Part shown: positions 33,509 through 42,250 of the stretch, in pieces
Layout of the letters: each line of letters opens with the position of its first letter
How positions within the stretch are numbered: position 1 is the stretch's first letter
NCBI RefSeq assembly: GCF_013003985.1
Contig: NZ_CP053073.1
Location: 1,550,001 to 1,614,000 of the forward strand
Direction: 5' to 3'
DNA: 64,000 bases
From: Usitatibacter palustris
Lineage (GTDB): Bacteria > Pseudomonadota > Gammaproteobacteria > Burkholderiales > Usitatibacteraceae
Translations under genes and position numbers: made by a program
The notes under the pieces: model-generated
What the model saw: the letters and a program-made list of their open reading frames with translations, nothing else
Told to the model about the DNA's origin: nothing
Database searches by the model: none

Positions 33509-34213
33509 GTGCCAGACTATTCTGGCGTCGTGCCGAACCCCGATCTCCCCACCCGCATCGCCGCAGGCCGCACTGATCTCGTCTGCGACCACCTGGCGTC
33601 GGGCGGGCTCGTTGGCGCGGAGGTTTCGGGCGCTCCGCTTCTCGAGTGGTGCGCCTACTACGGTGACGTGAGCTCGCTGCGGATGCTCCTCGAGAAGGGC
33701 GCATCGCTGTCGACGCTCGGCCACGACCTCGGCCTCAACGCGGCCGCTTTCCACGGCCACTGGCGCCTGGCGCAGTTTCTCCTCGAGCGGGGCGCGCAGG
33801 CGAATAGCGCGAGGCCCGAGACGGGAGAGACGCCGCTGCACTCGGCGATGTGCTCGGACGACCGCACGACCTATGACGCCGTCGTGAAGGTCCTGCTCGC
33901 GGCCGGCGCGAATCCGGACGCCGCGACGCGACCCGGCGCGCCGACCGGATGCTTCATGCGCGATGCGCGTACGCGCGGTGAGACGCCGCTGCATCGCGCT
34001 GCGGCCTTCGGAACGGAAAACACGATCCAGATGCTGCTCGACGTGGGCGCCACCGTTGATGCGCGCGACGTGAACGGGGAGTCGCCGCTCTCGTGGGCGA
34101 GCTGGTATCGACGGCCGGTGGGAGTGCTGCGGCTCCTGTGCTTTGGCGAGCATCGCGTCCACCCGGACTACGCCGGGATGCGCGCGAACCTGGTCGGGGA
34201 CCCGAGCCCCTAG
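33509..34213 (+). CDS. Ankyrin-repeat protein
   Basis: A 234-residue protein built of about five ankyrin repeats (for example SSLRMLLEKGASLSTLG, WRLAQFLLERGAQ, ETPLHSAM, VVKVLLAAGANPDAA, TPLHRAAAFG). It is probably a cytosolic protein-interaction module. The start is uncertain: GTG 33509 or GTG 33530, both preceding the first repeat. It overlaps the convergent transporter gene by four bases. Confidence 0.8.
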   Translation: MPDYSGVVPNPDLPTRIAAGRTDLVCDHLASGGLVGAEVSGAPLLEWCAYYGDVSSLRMLLEKGASLSTLGHDLGLNAAAFHGHWRLAQFLLERGAQANSARPETGETPLHSAMCSDDRTTYDAVVKVLLAAGANPDAATRPGAPTGCFMRDARTRGETPLHRAAAFGTENTIQMLLDVGATVDARDVNGESPLSWASWYRRPVGVLRLLCFGEHRVHPDYAGMRANLVGDPSP

Positions 34214-35700
34214 CTCCTGCGCACGAGCATTCGCTCGAGCGCTTCGAAAACCACGTGGACGATCAGGGCGAGTGCCGCCGCGGGAATCGCGCCGGCGAGC
34301 AGCGCCGTGTGGTCGTTGAGTGCGAGTCCTTGCGCGATCCGTTCGCCGAAGCCGCCGGCGCCCACGAACGCCGCGATGGTCGCCGTTCCGACATTGATCA
34401 CGGCCGCGGTCTTCACGCCGGCAAGGATGGTGGGTGCGGCCAGTGGCAGTTCGATCCTGGTGAGGACGGTTGCGGGCTCGAGGCCGAGCGCGCGCGCCGC
34501 GTCGCGCATGCCCCGCGAAACGCCGAGCAGTCCCGCGTGCGTGTTGCGGACGATCGGCAACAGCGCGTAGAGAAACAGCGCGATCAGCGCGGGCACGGCG
34601 CCGATCGTTCCCGTGAGCGGAATGAGGATCGCGAGGAGGGCGAGCGAGGGAATCGTCTGCGCGAGGCCGATGAGGGCGAGCACGGGTTGCGCGATCCAGC
34701 GCACGCGCGCGGCGAGGATGCCCAGCGGAATGCCGACGATCACTGCGGCGATGAGCGAGCCGAAGACGAGGCCGATGTGCTCGAGCGCGAGGCGGCCGAA
34801 GTCCGGGGCGAAGAGCGCTTCGCGCAGGCCGCGGCCACTTGCTGAACGACGCGCATCGAGGAATTCCGTGGCGACGGCGGCGAACGCGACGCGATCGAGT
34901 TCCGCGCGGGCATTGAGCGCGCGCATCGTTGGCTCGTCGATCCGGCTCGCGAGCTTCGCGAACGCGGCGAAAGCGACAGGATGGCGAGTGGGCGCATCCA
35001 CCCGGTGGAGGATCAGCGCGTCGTAGCGCGGGAAGTACTTGCGGTCGTCGAGGAGAACGCGAACGCCCTGGCGCGCGATCTTCGCGTCGGTCGTGTAGAG
35101 GTCGATCACGTCGACCTGGCTCGCGGCGAGCGCTTCGTAGGCGAGGCCGTGGTCGAGGCCGCGCGGCGATTCGTGCGGAAGTCCGTAGGCAGTCTTCAGC
35201 CCGGGCCAGCCATCGCGGCGGCCGAGGAATTCGTGCGACAGCCCCAGCGCGAGTTTCGGATGCGGTGCAAGGTCCGAGATCTTCGTGATGCCTTTCGATT
35301 TCGCCGCTTCCTCGCGCATTCCCAGCGCGTAGCTGTTCGAGAACCCCAGCGGGACGCTCGCCTCGAGTCCCATCTGGGCCAAGCGCGCGTTGATCCTCGT
35401 GAGGTCGGGCGAGCCGTCGAGCTTCAGGATCTCGGAGGCGATCGTGCCGCTGTACTCGGGATACGCATCGATCGCGCCCGAGCGCAGCGCCTCGAAGAGG
35501 ATCGCGGTGTTGCCCATGCCCAGTCGGTGCTCGGCCTTCGCGCCGTCGCGCTGCGCCGCCTGCGTGAGCAGCTCGCCCAGGACGTAGGACTCGGTGAATC
35601 GCTTGGAGCCGATGCGCAGCGGCTCGTCCGCGGCCGGCGCGGAGGCCGGGGCGAGGAGCGTGACTACTGCGAGCAGCGCGCGGAGGACCATCGCGGGCAT
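34210..35700 (-). CDS. Fused osmolyte-type ABC permease and substrate-binding protein
   Basis: A 496-residue fusion. A signal or anchor segment (RALLAVVTLLAPASA) is followed by an OpuAC/ProX-type binding domain (about 25-285; RIGSKRFTESYVLGELL, MGNTAILFEALRSGAIDAYPEYSGT). A permease domain follows (about 300-496; five to six helices, GLAQTIPSLALLAILIPL and the coupling-loop region [22 protein letters not shown]). Fusions of this kind occur in glycine betaine/choline and ergothioneine (EgtU-type) importers. No ATPase gene lies next to it, so the ATP-binding subunit must be elsewhere. ATG 35700 or 35691 are both plausible starts. Confidence 0.85.
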   Translation of the reverse strand: MPAMVLRALLAVVTLLAPASAPAADEPLRIGSKRFTESYVLGELLTQAAQRDGAKAEHRLGMGNTAILFEALRSGAIDAYPEYSGTIASEILKLDGSPDLTRINARLAQMGLEASVPLGFSNSYALGMREEAAKSKGITKISDLAPHPKLALGLSHEFLGRRDGWPGLKTAYGLPHESPRGLDHGLAYEALAASQVDVIDLYTTDAKIARQGVRVLLDDRKYFPRYDALILHRVDAPTRHPVAFAAFAKLASRIDEPTMRALNARAELDRVAFAAVATEFLDARRSASGRGLREALFAPDFGRLALEHIGLVFGSLIAAVIVGIPLGILAARVRWIAQPVLALIGLAQTIPSLALLAILIPLTGTIGAVPALIALFLYALLPIVRNTHAGLLGVSRGMRDAARALGLEPATVLTRIELPLAAPTILAGVKTAAVINVGTATIAAFVGAGGFGERIAQGLALNDHTALLAGAIPAAALALIVHVVFEALERMLVRRS

Positions 35701-35729
35701 TGTCCCACGCACCCGGCTATCATTCGCCC

Positions 35730-36731
35730 ATGACAAATTCGAACACCGCCACGCACCGCGTGGTTGAAATCACGACGCCCGGCAAGCCCGAAGTCCTGCA
35801 GGTCCGCACGCGCGACATCCCGCAGCCCGCGAAGGGCGATGTCCTCATCAAGGTCGCGGCCGCCGGCGTGAACCGCCCCGACGTCCTGCAGCGCATCGGC
35901 CGCTACCCTGTTCCGCCGGGCGCATCCGATCTTCCGGGCCTGGAAGTCGCCGGCACCGTCGAAAAGGTGGGCGAGGGTGTCACCGAGTGGAAAGTCGGCG
36001 ATCGCGTCTGCGCGCTGACACCGGGCGGTGGCTACGCCGAGCATTGCATCGCGCCCGCTTCCAACTGCCTGCCGATTCCGAAGGGCTTCGATTTCGTCCA
36101 GGCCGCGTCGCTGCCCGAAACCTACTTCACCGTCTGGAGCAACGTGTTCGATCGCGGCGGCCTGAAGGCGGGCGAGTCGTTCCTCGTGCAGGGCGGCTCG
36201 AGCGGCATCGGTGTCGCGGCGATCCAGATCGTGAAGGCGATGGGCCATCGCGTCTTCGCCACCGCCGGATCGGAGGAGAAGTGCAAGGCGTGCGAAGCGC
36301 TCGGCGCCGAGCGCGCGATCAACTACAAGACCGAGGACTTCGTCGCGGTCGTGAAGGAAGCCACCGGCGGCAAGGGCGTGAACGTCGTGCTCGACATGGT
36401 CGCGGGCGAATACATCGCGCGCGAATGCTCCGCGCTCGCCGACGATGGCCGCATCGTGCTCATCGCAACGCTTGGCGGCTCGAAGGCCACGGTCGACATG
36501 ATGGAGGTGATGCGCCGGCGCCTCTCGATCACGGGCTCGACGCTGCGGCCGCGCTCGGTGGAGTTCAAGGCCGCGATCGCGAAGTCGCTGCGTGAACGCG
36601 TCTGGCCGCTCTTGGAGGCCGGAACGATCAAGCCGGTGATCCACGCGCGCTTCCCGCTCGCCGATGCGGCGAAGGCTCACGCCATGATGGAAGGCGGCGA
36701 GCACATCGGGAAGATCGTCCTCGAGGTCTGA
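35730..36731 (+). CDS. NAD(P)H-quinone oxidoreductase, PIG3/zeta-crystallin-like
   Basis: A 333-residue zinc-free medium-chain dehydrogenase. Features are AAGVNRPDVLQRIGRYPVPP, DLPGLEVAGTVEKVG, the NADPH-binding VQGGSSGIGVAAIQIVKA, and the C-terminal FPLADAAKAHAMMEGGEHIGKIVL, which are typical of the PIG3 group of quinone reductases. It reduces quinones with NADPH in the cytosol. It is divergent from the ABC fusion with 29 bases between the starts. A tandem duplication of about 17 bases (TGAGCGTTGCGCTGAGG) begins at its stop codon. Confidence 0.88.
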   Translation: MTNSNTATHRVVEITTPGKPEVLQVRTRDIPQPAKGDVLIKVAAAGVNRPDVLQRIGRYPVPPGASDLPGLEVAGTVEKVGEGVTEWKVGDRVCALTPGGGYAEHCIAPASNCLPIPKGFDFVQAASLPETYFTVWSNVFDRGGLKAGESFLVQGGSSGIGVAAIQIVKAMGHRVFATAGSEEKCKACEALGAERAINYKTEDFVAVVKEATGGKGVNVVLDMVAGEYIARECSALADDGRIVLIATLGGSKATVDMMEVMRRRLSITGSTLRPRSVEFKAAIAKSLRERVWPLLEAGTIKPVIHARFPLADAAKAHAMMEGGEHIGKIVLEV

Positions 36732-36776
36732 GCGTTGCGCTGAGGTTTGAGCGTTGCGCTGAGGAGCGCTCCCCAC

Positions 36777-36830
36777 TGTCATCCTGAGGAGCGCAGCGAC
36801 GAAGGACCTGCTTTGGGGGGTTAACGGCCC
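36777..36830. repeat. Dispersed hairpin repeat, family A, truncated copy 4
   Basis: Only the left half is present (TGTCATCCTGAGGAGCGCAG, then GAAGGACCTGCTTT and GTTAAC). The right inverted arm is missing, so this copy cannot fold into the usual full hairpin. It lies after the quinone oxidoreductase gene. Confidence 0.8.
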
Positions 36831-36854
36831 CGCAGGGGAGGCACTACTGAATTC

Positions 36855-36935
36855 GCCTATGACGCCGCGCATCATAGCCAGTCACATTTCTCCGAGCATC
36901 GAATGTGACAAGGCATGGCGCCACGCGTCATAGGC
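36855..36935. repeat. Composite hairpin, GCCTATGACGC / GCGTCATAGGC
   Basis: Outer 11-base perfect arms (36855-36865 and 36925-36935) and a second inner 8-base pair (GTCACATT with AATGTGAC) around a 13-base loop. It is unrelated in sequence to the other repeats. It lies between the quinone oxidoreductase and NTF2-like genes, where two transcripts converge, so it may act as a terminator. Confidence 0.75.
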
Positions 36936-36966
36936 TGTTCGCCGCGGTAAGCGCCCTGGTACCGAG

Positions 36967-37338
36967 CTAGGGGAGCGGCTGGAATTGCGCCGGGTCGTAG
37001 AAGAACTTCTCTTCGGCCACGGACTCGCCGTCCCACCGCTGATACGCCAGTTCCTCGATGCGTGTGCGCTTCCCGTCGAGCGTTTCGAATTCGAAGATCC
37101 AGCGAATCACCACGAGGTCGCCGTTTACAAAGACGGGGCGGACGCACGTGGATTTCACGGACTTCATGCGCGCCATCACCTTCGCCTCATTCGTGACCAG
37201 GACATCACGACCCTTGCGCGGCGGCTGGTTGTTTTCCTGCATCGACGCATCGGGCGCGTAGAAAGCCTCGATGGCCTCGACGTGCTCGTTGCGTTCAACT
37301 TGGGCGATGAATCGTTCGAGGGTGGCTGCGGACGGCAT
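36967..37338 (-). CDS. NTF2-like/SnoaL-type protein
   Basis: A 123-residue protein with the NTF2-like cone fold pattern (LERFIAQVERNEHVEAIEAFYAPDASMQEN at the N-terminus and VVIRWIFEFETLDG later). Such proteins bind or isomerise small hydrophobic ligands; the exact role is unknown. Its ATG overlaps the stop of hutH by one base (TAATG), so it is co-translated with histidine ammonia-lyase. Confidence 0.75.
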   Translation of the reverse strand: MPSAATLERFIAQVERNEHVEAIEAFYAPDASMQENNQPPRKGRDVLVTNEAKVMARMKSVKSTCVRPVFVNGDLVVIRWIFEFETLDGKRTRIEELAYQRWDGESVAEEKFFYDPAQFQPLP

Positions 37339-38858
37339 TAGGCGAATGCAAAGGGCGATTCGACGAACGCCGCGAACGCGCCCTTCGCAACGAGCGGCGT
37401 GACGGCGGTGATGTCGGTCGCGAGGAAACGATCTCCATCGAGGTGCGGGGCGACGCTGCGAACGAGCGCATGCGCAGCTTCAAGCGGCGCGGAAGTCTTC
37501 AGGGGCCGATGGAAATCGATGCCCTGCGCCGCGGCCAGCAACTCGATCGCCACGATGCACGCGGTGTTCTCCGCCATGTCGCCCAGGCGGCGCGCGGCGA
37601 AGGTGGCCATCGAGACGTGGTCCTCCTGGTTGGCGGAGGTCGGGAGCGAATCGACGCTCGCCGGGTGTGCCAGCGACTTGTTCTCGGAGGCGAGCGCCGC
37701 GGCGGTGACGTGCGCGATCATGAAGCCGGAGTTCACGCCGGAAGCCGAAGTCAGGAACGGCGGCAGGCCGCTGATCGACGAATCGATGAGCAGCGCGATG
37801 CGCCGTTCGGCGAGCGCGCCAATTTCCGCGATTGCCAACGCCAGATGATCCGCGGCGAACGCAACGGGCTCGGCGTGGAAGTTGCCGCCTGAAAGCGATT
37901 CACCGGTGTCGGGGAAAACGAGCGGATTGTCGGTGACGCCATTTGCTTCGATGAGCAGCGTCGCCGCGGCCGTGCGAATCACATCGAGGCACGCGCCCAT
38001 CACCTGCGGCTGGCAGCGAAGGCTGTAGGGATCCTGCACGCGATCGTCGCCGACAAGGTGTGACGCGCGAATGGCACTCGCGGCGAGCAGCGTCCGGTAG
38101 CACGCGGCCACCGCGATCTGCCCGGGCTGGCCGCGCAACTCATGGATGCGCGCGTCGAACGGCGTATCGCTGCCCTTCGCGGCATCGACGCTCATCGCAC
38201 CCGCGACGAGTGCCGCCGCGAAGACGTTGCCCGCCGAGAAGAGGCCCGAGAGCGCGAGCGCGGTGGAAACCTGCGTGCCGTTGAGGAGTGCGAGGCCCTC
38301 CTTCGGACCGAGCTTGAGCGGCTGCAATCCGGCGATACGCAGTCCTTCAGTTGCGGAGAGCACCTTGCCGCCGTGGCGCACTTCGCCAAGACCCAGCAGC
38401 ACGGCCGACATATGAGCGAGAGGTGCGAGGTCGCCGGAAGCGCCGACCGAACCCTTCGACGGAATGCACGGAAGCACTTCGGCGTTCAGCAGCGCGAGGA
38501 GCGCATCGAGCACTTCGGGACGCACGCCGGAAAATCCGCGCGCGAGGCTTGCAATCTTGAGGAGCAGCGTGAGGCGTACGACATCATCGGCGAGCAGCGG
38601 ACCCACGCCGACGCTGTGCGAAAGAACGAGGTTGCGCTGCAGTAGCTCGAGCTGGTCGTCGGGGATGTGCGTTTGCGCGAGCTTGCCGAAGCCGGTGTTG
38701 ATGCCGTAGACCGGTTGGCCCGCGCGCACCATCGCATCGACCGCCTTCGCGCCGGCGGCGAGCGCACGGCGATCGGCATCCGCGAGCGTGACGCGCGCGG
38801 GAGCACGAAGATATTGGGAAAGCTGCCCGAGGGAGAGCTTGCCGGGCTGGAGCTGCAT
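37338..38858 (-). CDS. hutH: Histidine ammonia-lyase
   Basis: A 506-residue enzyme that removes ammonia from L-histidine to give urocanate, the first step of the hut pathway. The MIO cofactor forms from Ala140-Ser141-Gly142 in [16 protein letters not shown]. The family hallmarks [27 protein letters not shown] and [14 protein letters not shown] are present. It lies about 20 kb from hutU/hutG, so the pathway is not one operon. It is translationally coupled to an NTF2-like gene. Confidence 0.95.
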   Translation of the reverse strand: MQLQPGKLSLGQLSQYLRAPARVTLADADRRALAAGAKAVDAMVRAGQPVYGINTGFGKLAQTHIPDDQLELLQRNLVLSHSVGVGPLLADDVVRLTLLLKIASLARGFSGVRPEVLDALLALLNAEVLPCIPSKGSVGASGDLAPLAHMSAVLLGLGEVRHGGKVLSATEGLRIAGLQPLKLGPKEGLALLNGTQVSTALALSGLFSAGNVFAAALVAGAMSVDAAKGSDTPFDARIHELRGQPGQIAVAACYRTLLAASAIRASHLVGDDRVQDPYSLRCQPQVMGACLDVIRTAAATLLIEANGVTDNPLVFPDTGESLSGGNFHAEPVAFAADHLALAIAEIGALAERRIALLIDSSISGLPPFLTSASGVNSGFMIAHVTAAALASENKSLAHPASVDSLPTSANQEDHVSMATFAARRLGDMAENTACIVAIELLAAAQGIDFHRPLKTSAPLEAAHALVRSVAPHLDGDRFLATDITAVTPLVAKGAFAAFVESPFAFA

Positions 38859-38868
38859 GAGTCGCGCC

Positions 38869-39339
38869 TTACTTGAGGCGGCCCTCGATCATCCGCCCCA
38901 CGCTCTGGGTCTTGGCTTCGATCGCCTTCGCGTCACCCGTGGCGCCAGCCATCGCGATGCGGCCGATCGTCTTCGCCTTGTAGAACCACAGTTCGCGGCG
39001 GGCCGGCAGCCAGAAGCCGATGTCGCCCACGCCCGCGACGGGCACGACCGTGGTGCGGTAGATCTTCTGCAGGCTCTCGGCCTCGCTGTCGAGCTCGGAC
39101 TTGCCGTACTTCGCGCGCCGGACCTCGAGGACCATCAGCGACTTCTGTCCCTTGCCGGTGAAGAGGCATTCGCGGCCCTTCGCTGTCGTGTTCTTGGTCG
39201 TCTTGATGCTCTGCGCATCGACGCCGACGAAGCTCGCGACTTCTTCGGAAGTGAGGAGCGTGCAGGGATCGACGAGTTCGTCGGCCTGGGCCCACGCGAA
39301 GGCCGGGGCAACGATCAATGCAGCAAGGATGACTCTCAT
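38869..39339 (-). CDS. Secreted protein of unknown function (DUF3558-like pattern)
   Basis: A 156-residue exported protein: signal peptide about 1-17, then [16 protein letters not shown], a pattern (C.LLT..E....G) seen in DUF3558-like and related small secreted proteins. A second cysteine follows at about residue 58 (RECLFTGKG). It lies just upstream of hutH on the same strand, ten bases away. Function unknown. Confidence 0.65.
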   Translation of the reverse strand: MRVILAALIVAPAFAWAQADELVDPCTLLTSEEVASFVGVDAQSIKTTKNTTAKGRECLFTGKGQKSLMVLEVRRAKYGKSELDSEAESLQKIYRTTVVPVAGVGDIGFWLPARRELWFYKAKTIGRIAMAGATGDAKAIEAKTQSVGRMIEGRLK

Positions 39340-39363
39340 GACAACTCCCAGGAGTTTGTGCGG

Positions 39364-39921
39364 TCAGCGCATGGCCAGGACAAATGCGACGACCAGGACG
39401 TTCAGTGCGATGGCGATCCAGATCGGGGCGTTGGACGCCGATTCCGGTGGCCTTTGGACTCCATTGGACACAATGCCGGCTCGCGCGGCAAGCCTAGACG
39501 AAAATGTCGCGAAGAAGTCGTCGCTGATCTTGCCGGCGGCGGCATCGACCAGCCGCTGGCCCACTTGCGCGATCTTGCCGCCGACCTGGGCTGTCGCCCG
39601 GTATTTGAGCAACGTTTCCTTCCCCTGGTCGACGAGTTCCACCTGCGCCGAGCCCTTGCCGAAGCCCGCGGGACCGCCCTGGCCCTCGAAGTGGATCGTG
39701 TAGCTCTGCGGCTTCACGATGTCGGTCACCTGGAGCTTTCCCCTGAACTTCGCCTTCACGGGACCGATCGCGGCCGTGAGCAGCACCGCATAGGCGTTTT
39801 CGCCCGTAGATTCAATCGACTCGCACCCGGGAATGGCGGCCTTCAACTCATCGGGATCGTTGAGGGCGGCCCAGGCAGTGTCGCGGTCTACGGGGAGGAT
39901 GCGTTCGGAGGTGAGTTCCAT
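39364..39921 (-). CDS. coxG: CoxG-type SRPBCC protein with C-terminal membrane anchor
   Basis: A 185-residue protein with an SRPBCC lipid/ligand-binding domain of the CoxG type (DRDTAWAALNDPDELKAAIPGCESI, then GKLQVTDIVKPQSYTIHFEG) and a single C-terminal membrane helix (PIWIAIALNVLVVAFVLAM). CoxG is thought to recruit carbon monoxide dehydrogenase to the membrane in Afipia/Oligotropha. It closes the cox cluster, separated from coxE by hairpin repeat copy 5. Confidence 0.85.
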   Translation of the reverse strand: MELTSERILPVDRDTAWAALNDPDELKAAIPGCESIESTGENAYAVLLTAAIGPVKAKFRGKLQVTDIVKPQSYTIHFEGQGGPAGFGKGSAQVELVDQGKETLLKYRATAQVGGKIAQVGQRLVDAAAGKISDDFFATFSSRLAARAGIVSNGVQRPPESASNAPIWIAIALNVLVVAFVLAMR

Positions 39922-39928
39922 GAACCCT

Positions 39929-40027
39929 TGTCATCCTGAGGGCCGCAGGCCCGAAGGACCTGCTTGAATTGTTTAACAGCTAAAACCCTAAAGCAGGTCC
40001 TTCGTCGCTGCGCTTTTCAGGATGACA
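39929..40027. repeat. Dispersed hairpin repeat, family A, copy 5
   Basis: A 99-base copy between coxE and coxG (both on the minus strand). Its right end contains the stop codon of coxE: on the minus strand the gene reads TTG TCA TCC TGA straight into the repeat end. Confidence 0.92.
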
Positions 40028-41189
40028 ATCTCGAGTGAGGAGACAGCGCCTTTCCCAGGGTGCGCAGCGACTCCAGATTGTGCACCGGCAGGAACGCATC
40101 CACATGCGGGCGCATCGCGACGATCCCCGAAGCGCGCGGCTCGAAGCCTTCGTACCGCAGCAACGGGTTCAACCACAGCAGGCGATGGCTCGAGCGATGC
40201 AGCCGCGCCATCTCCACTTCGAGCCCCGGTGCGTCGTCGCGATCGAGGCCGTCGGTGACGAGGAGGAGTGTCGCGTTCTGGCCGAGCAGGCGGCGCGACC
40301 ACTGGAAGTTGAACTCATGCACGCAGCTCGCGATGCGCGTGCCGCCTGCCCAGTCGGGCACCGCTGCGCAAACTGCGTCTACCGCTTCATCCACATCACG
40401 ATGGCGCAGTGCGCGCGTGACGTTGGTGAGGCGCGTGCCGAAGAGCAGCACGGAAACGCGCGCGCGATCGCGGACGAGCGCGTGGAGGAAGTGAAGGAAC
40501 ATGCGCGAGTAGCGGTGCATCGAGCCGGAGATGTCGCAGAGCACGACGATCGGTGGCGCGCGCAGCCGCGGTTCCCGCCGCACGATGCGCGCGATCTGCC
40601 CGCCGTCGCGCGCCAAGCGCCGCAGCGTCGCGGCGAGGTCGATCGCCGCACCGGTGGGCGCGCGCTTGAAGCGGCGCGTGCGCACGTCAGGTACCGGCAG
40701 CCGCATGCCAGCCACGATGCGCTTGGCTTCGCGCCACTCGTCGCCGGTCATCTTCTCGAAATCCAGGTGCTTGAGCCGCTCGGTGGCCGTGAACGTGAGC
40801 GACGCATCGACCTCGATCTGTTCCGGATTCTCAACGGCCGGCGTCGGTTGCGTGTTCGTGATGAACGCTTCAGCCACGCGCGGGCTCGCACGTGCACCCA
40901 GCCCCGCCATGCGTCCCGCAACCTTCGGCAGCATCGCCGCCATCATTCGCTGCTCGAGCGCCGGATCGCGCCAGAACACCGCGAACGCCTCGTCGAAAAT
41001 GACCTGCTGTTCGTGGCGCGTGAGGAAGAGGGCGGAGAGCGTCGCGTGCCAGTCGCGCCTCGATTCAATGCCGGCGAGCGGAAGTGCCCGCACGGCATCC
41101 ATCACGCGATCGGTGCCGATGGGGAGTCCGGCGCCGCGGAGAATGCGCGCGAAGTGAAGGACGTTTTCGGCAAGGACGGGCATGCACAA
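40017..41189 (-). CDS. coxE: CoxE-type VWA domain protein
   Basis: A 390-residue protein of the CoxE family, with a helical N-terminal part and a von Willebrand A domain. The metal-ion site is DISGSM (residues 219-224, in VVLCDISGSMHRYSRMF), with a later WAGGTRIASC region. CoxE works with the AAA ATPase CoxD in assembling the Mo-Cu/Mo centre of carbon monoxide dehydrogenase-like enzymes. The last codons (Leu-Ser-Ser) and the stop are supplied by hairpin repeat copy 5. Repeat copy 6 lies upstream of the start. Confidence 0.88.
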   Translation of the reverse strand: MCMPVLAENVLHFARILRGAGLPIGTDRVMDAVRALPLAGIESRRDWHATLSALFLTRHEQQVIFDEAFAVFWRDPALEQRMMAAMLPKVAGRMAGLGARASPRVAEAFITNTQPTPAVENPEQIEVDASLTFTATERLKHLDFEKMTGDEWREAKRIVAGMRLPVPDVRTRRFKRAPTGAAIDLAATLRRLARDGGQIARIVRREPRLRAPPIVVLCDISGSMHRYSRMFLHFLHALVRDRARVSVLLFGTRLTNVTRALRHRDVDEAVDAVCAAVPDWAGGTRIASCVHEFNFQWSRRLLGQNATLLLVTDGLDRDDAPGLEVEMARLHRSSHRLLWLNPLLRYEGFEPRASGIVAMRPHVDAFLPVHNLESLRTLGKALSPHSRLSS

Positions 41190-41194
41190 AACCT

Positions 41195-41286
41195 TGTCAT
41201 CCTGAGGGCCGCAGGCCCGAAGGACCTGCTTGAATCCGTTAACTACCTAAAGCAGGTCCTTCGTCGCTGCGCTCCTCAGGATGACA
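41195..41286. repeat. Dispersed hairpin repeat, family A, copy 6
   Basis: A 92-base copy between the tctC-like gene and coxE, both on the minus strand, with normal ends and inner arms. Confidence 0.92.
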
Positions 41287-41293
41287 GTGGTGG

Positions 41294-42250
41294 TCATTTC
41301 ACCAAAGGTTTCACCCGATCCATCGTCGCCTTCTCCGCCGCGAAAGTCTCCTTCGCATACTTCGAATAATCCGCGGAGTTGAGGTACCAGAGCTCCTGGT
41401 TGTACTTCTCGAGCACGGCGATGTGCGACGGTTCCTCCATGCCTTTCTTGAACGCGTCGTGGAGGATCTTCACGATCTTCGGGTCCATGTTCTTCGGACC
41501 GGCGATGCCGTAGGGCGAGATGGAGACGATGCCGTAGCCGAGCTCTTTCAACGTCGGCACGTTGGGATAAGTCTTCGCGCGGTTCTCGCCCCAGGTCACG
41601 AGCAGGCGGAGCTTCCCGGCTTCGACGTGCGGCGCCCAGCCCGGCGAATCGGCCGACGCGTCCTGGTGGCCGCCGAGCAGCGCCGTCACGTTGGGGGAGG
41701 CACCCTTGTGCGGGATGTGGGTCCACTTGATGCCCTGCTTCGCGGCGATCTCCTCCATCGTGAGATGCAGGCTCGTGTTCGTGCCCGGGCTCCCGTACGA
41801 GATCTTGTCGGGATTGGCCTTGGCGTAGGCGATGAACTCCGCCCACGTCTTGTGCGGCGAGTCCGCGCGCACGACCACGCCGAACATGTATCCGGAGATG
41901 CCGATGACGTAGGTGAGGTCGCTGATCGGGTCGTAGGGCGTCTTCTCGATGTGCGGGATGCGGAAGGCGCTGATCGGGATCTGCGTGATCGTGTAGCCGT
42001 CGGGTGCCGCGTTCATCATCGCCCCCGCGCCCAGCGTGCCGCCCGCACCACCGCGGTTTTCGACGATGATCTGCACGCCGAGGTGCTTCGAGGTTGCTTC
42101 CGCGAGCGCGCGCATGCACACGTCGGTGGGACCGCCCGCCGCCCAGGGGACGATCAGCGTGACGGGTTTCGAGGGGAAGGTTTGCGCGGTTGCGGCGAGG
42201 GAGAGTGACAGCGAAGCGGCGACGGTGGCGATGCGCGTGAACAATGTCAT
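41294..42250 (-). CDS. Bug/TctC-family periplasmic solute receptor
   Basis: A 318-residue exported protein of the Bordetella uptake gene/TctC family: signal peptide about 1-22, then FPSKPVTLIVPWAAGGPTD and a long type II binding fold (GAGAMMNAAPDGYTI, YGSPGTNTSLHLTMEEIA). These receptors serve tripartite tricarboxylate transporters, and orphan copies are extremely numerous in betaproteobacteria. Here it is embedded in the cox cluster and overlaps coxD by four bases; no TctA/B membrane genes are nearby. Ligand unknown. Confidence 0.85.
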   Translation of the reverse strand: MTLFTRIATVAASLSLSLAATAQTFPSKPVTLIVPWAAGGPTDVCMRALAEATSKHLGVQIIVENRGGAGGTLGAGAMMNAAPDGYTITQIPISAFRIPHIEKTPYDPISDLTYVIGISGYMFGVVVRADSPHKTWAEFIAYAKANPDKISYGSPGTNTSLHLTMEEIAAKQGIKWTHIPHKGASPNVTALLGGHQDASADSPGWAPHVEAGKLRLLVTWGENRAKTYPNVPTLKELGYGIVSISPYGIAGPKNMDPKIVKILHDAFKKGMEEPSHIAVLEKYNQELWYLNSADYSKYAKETFAAEKATMDRVKPLVK

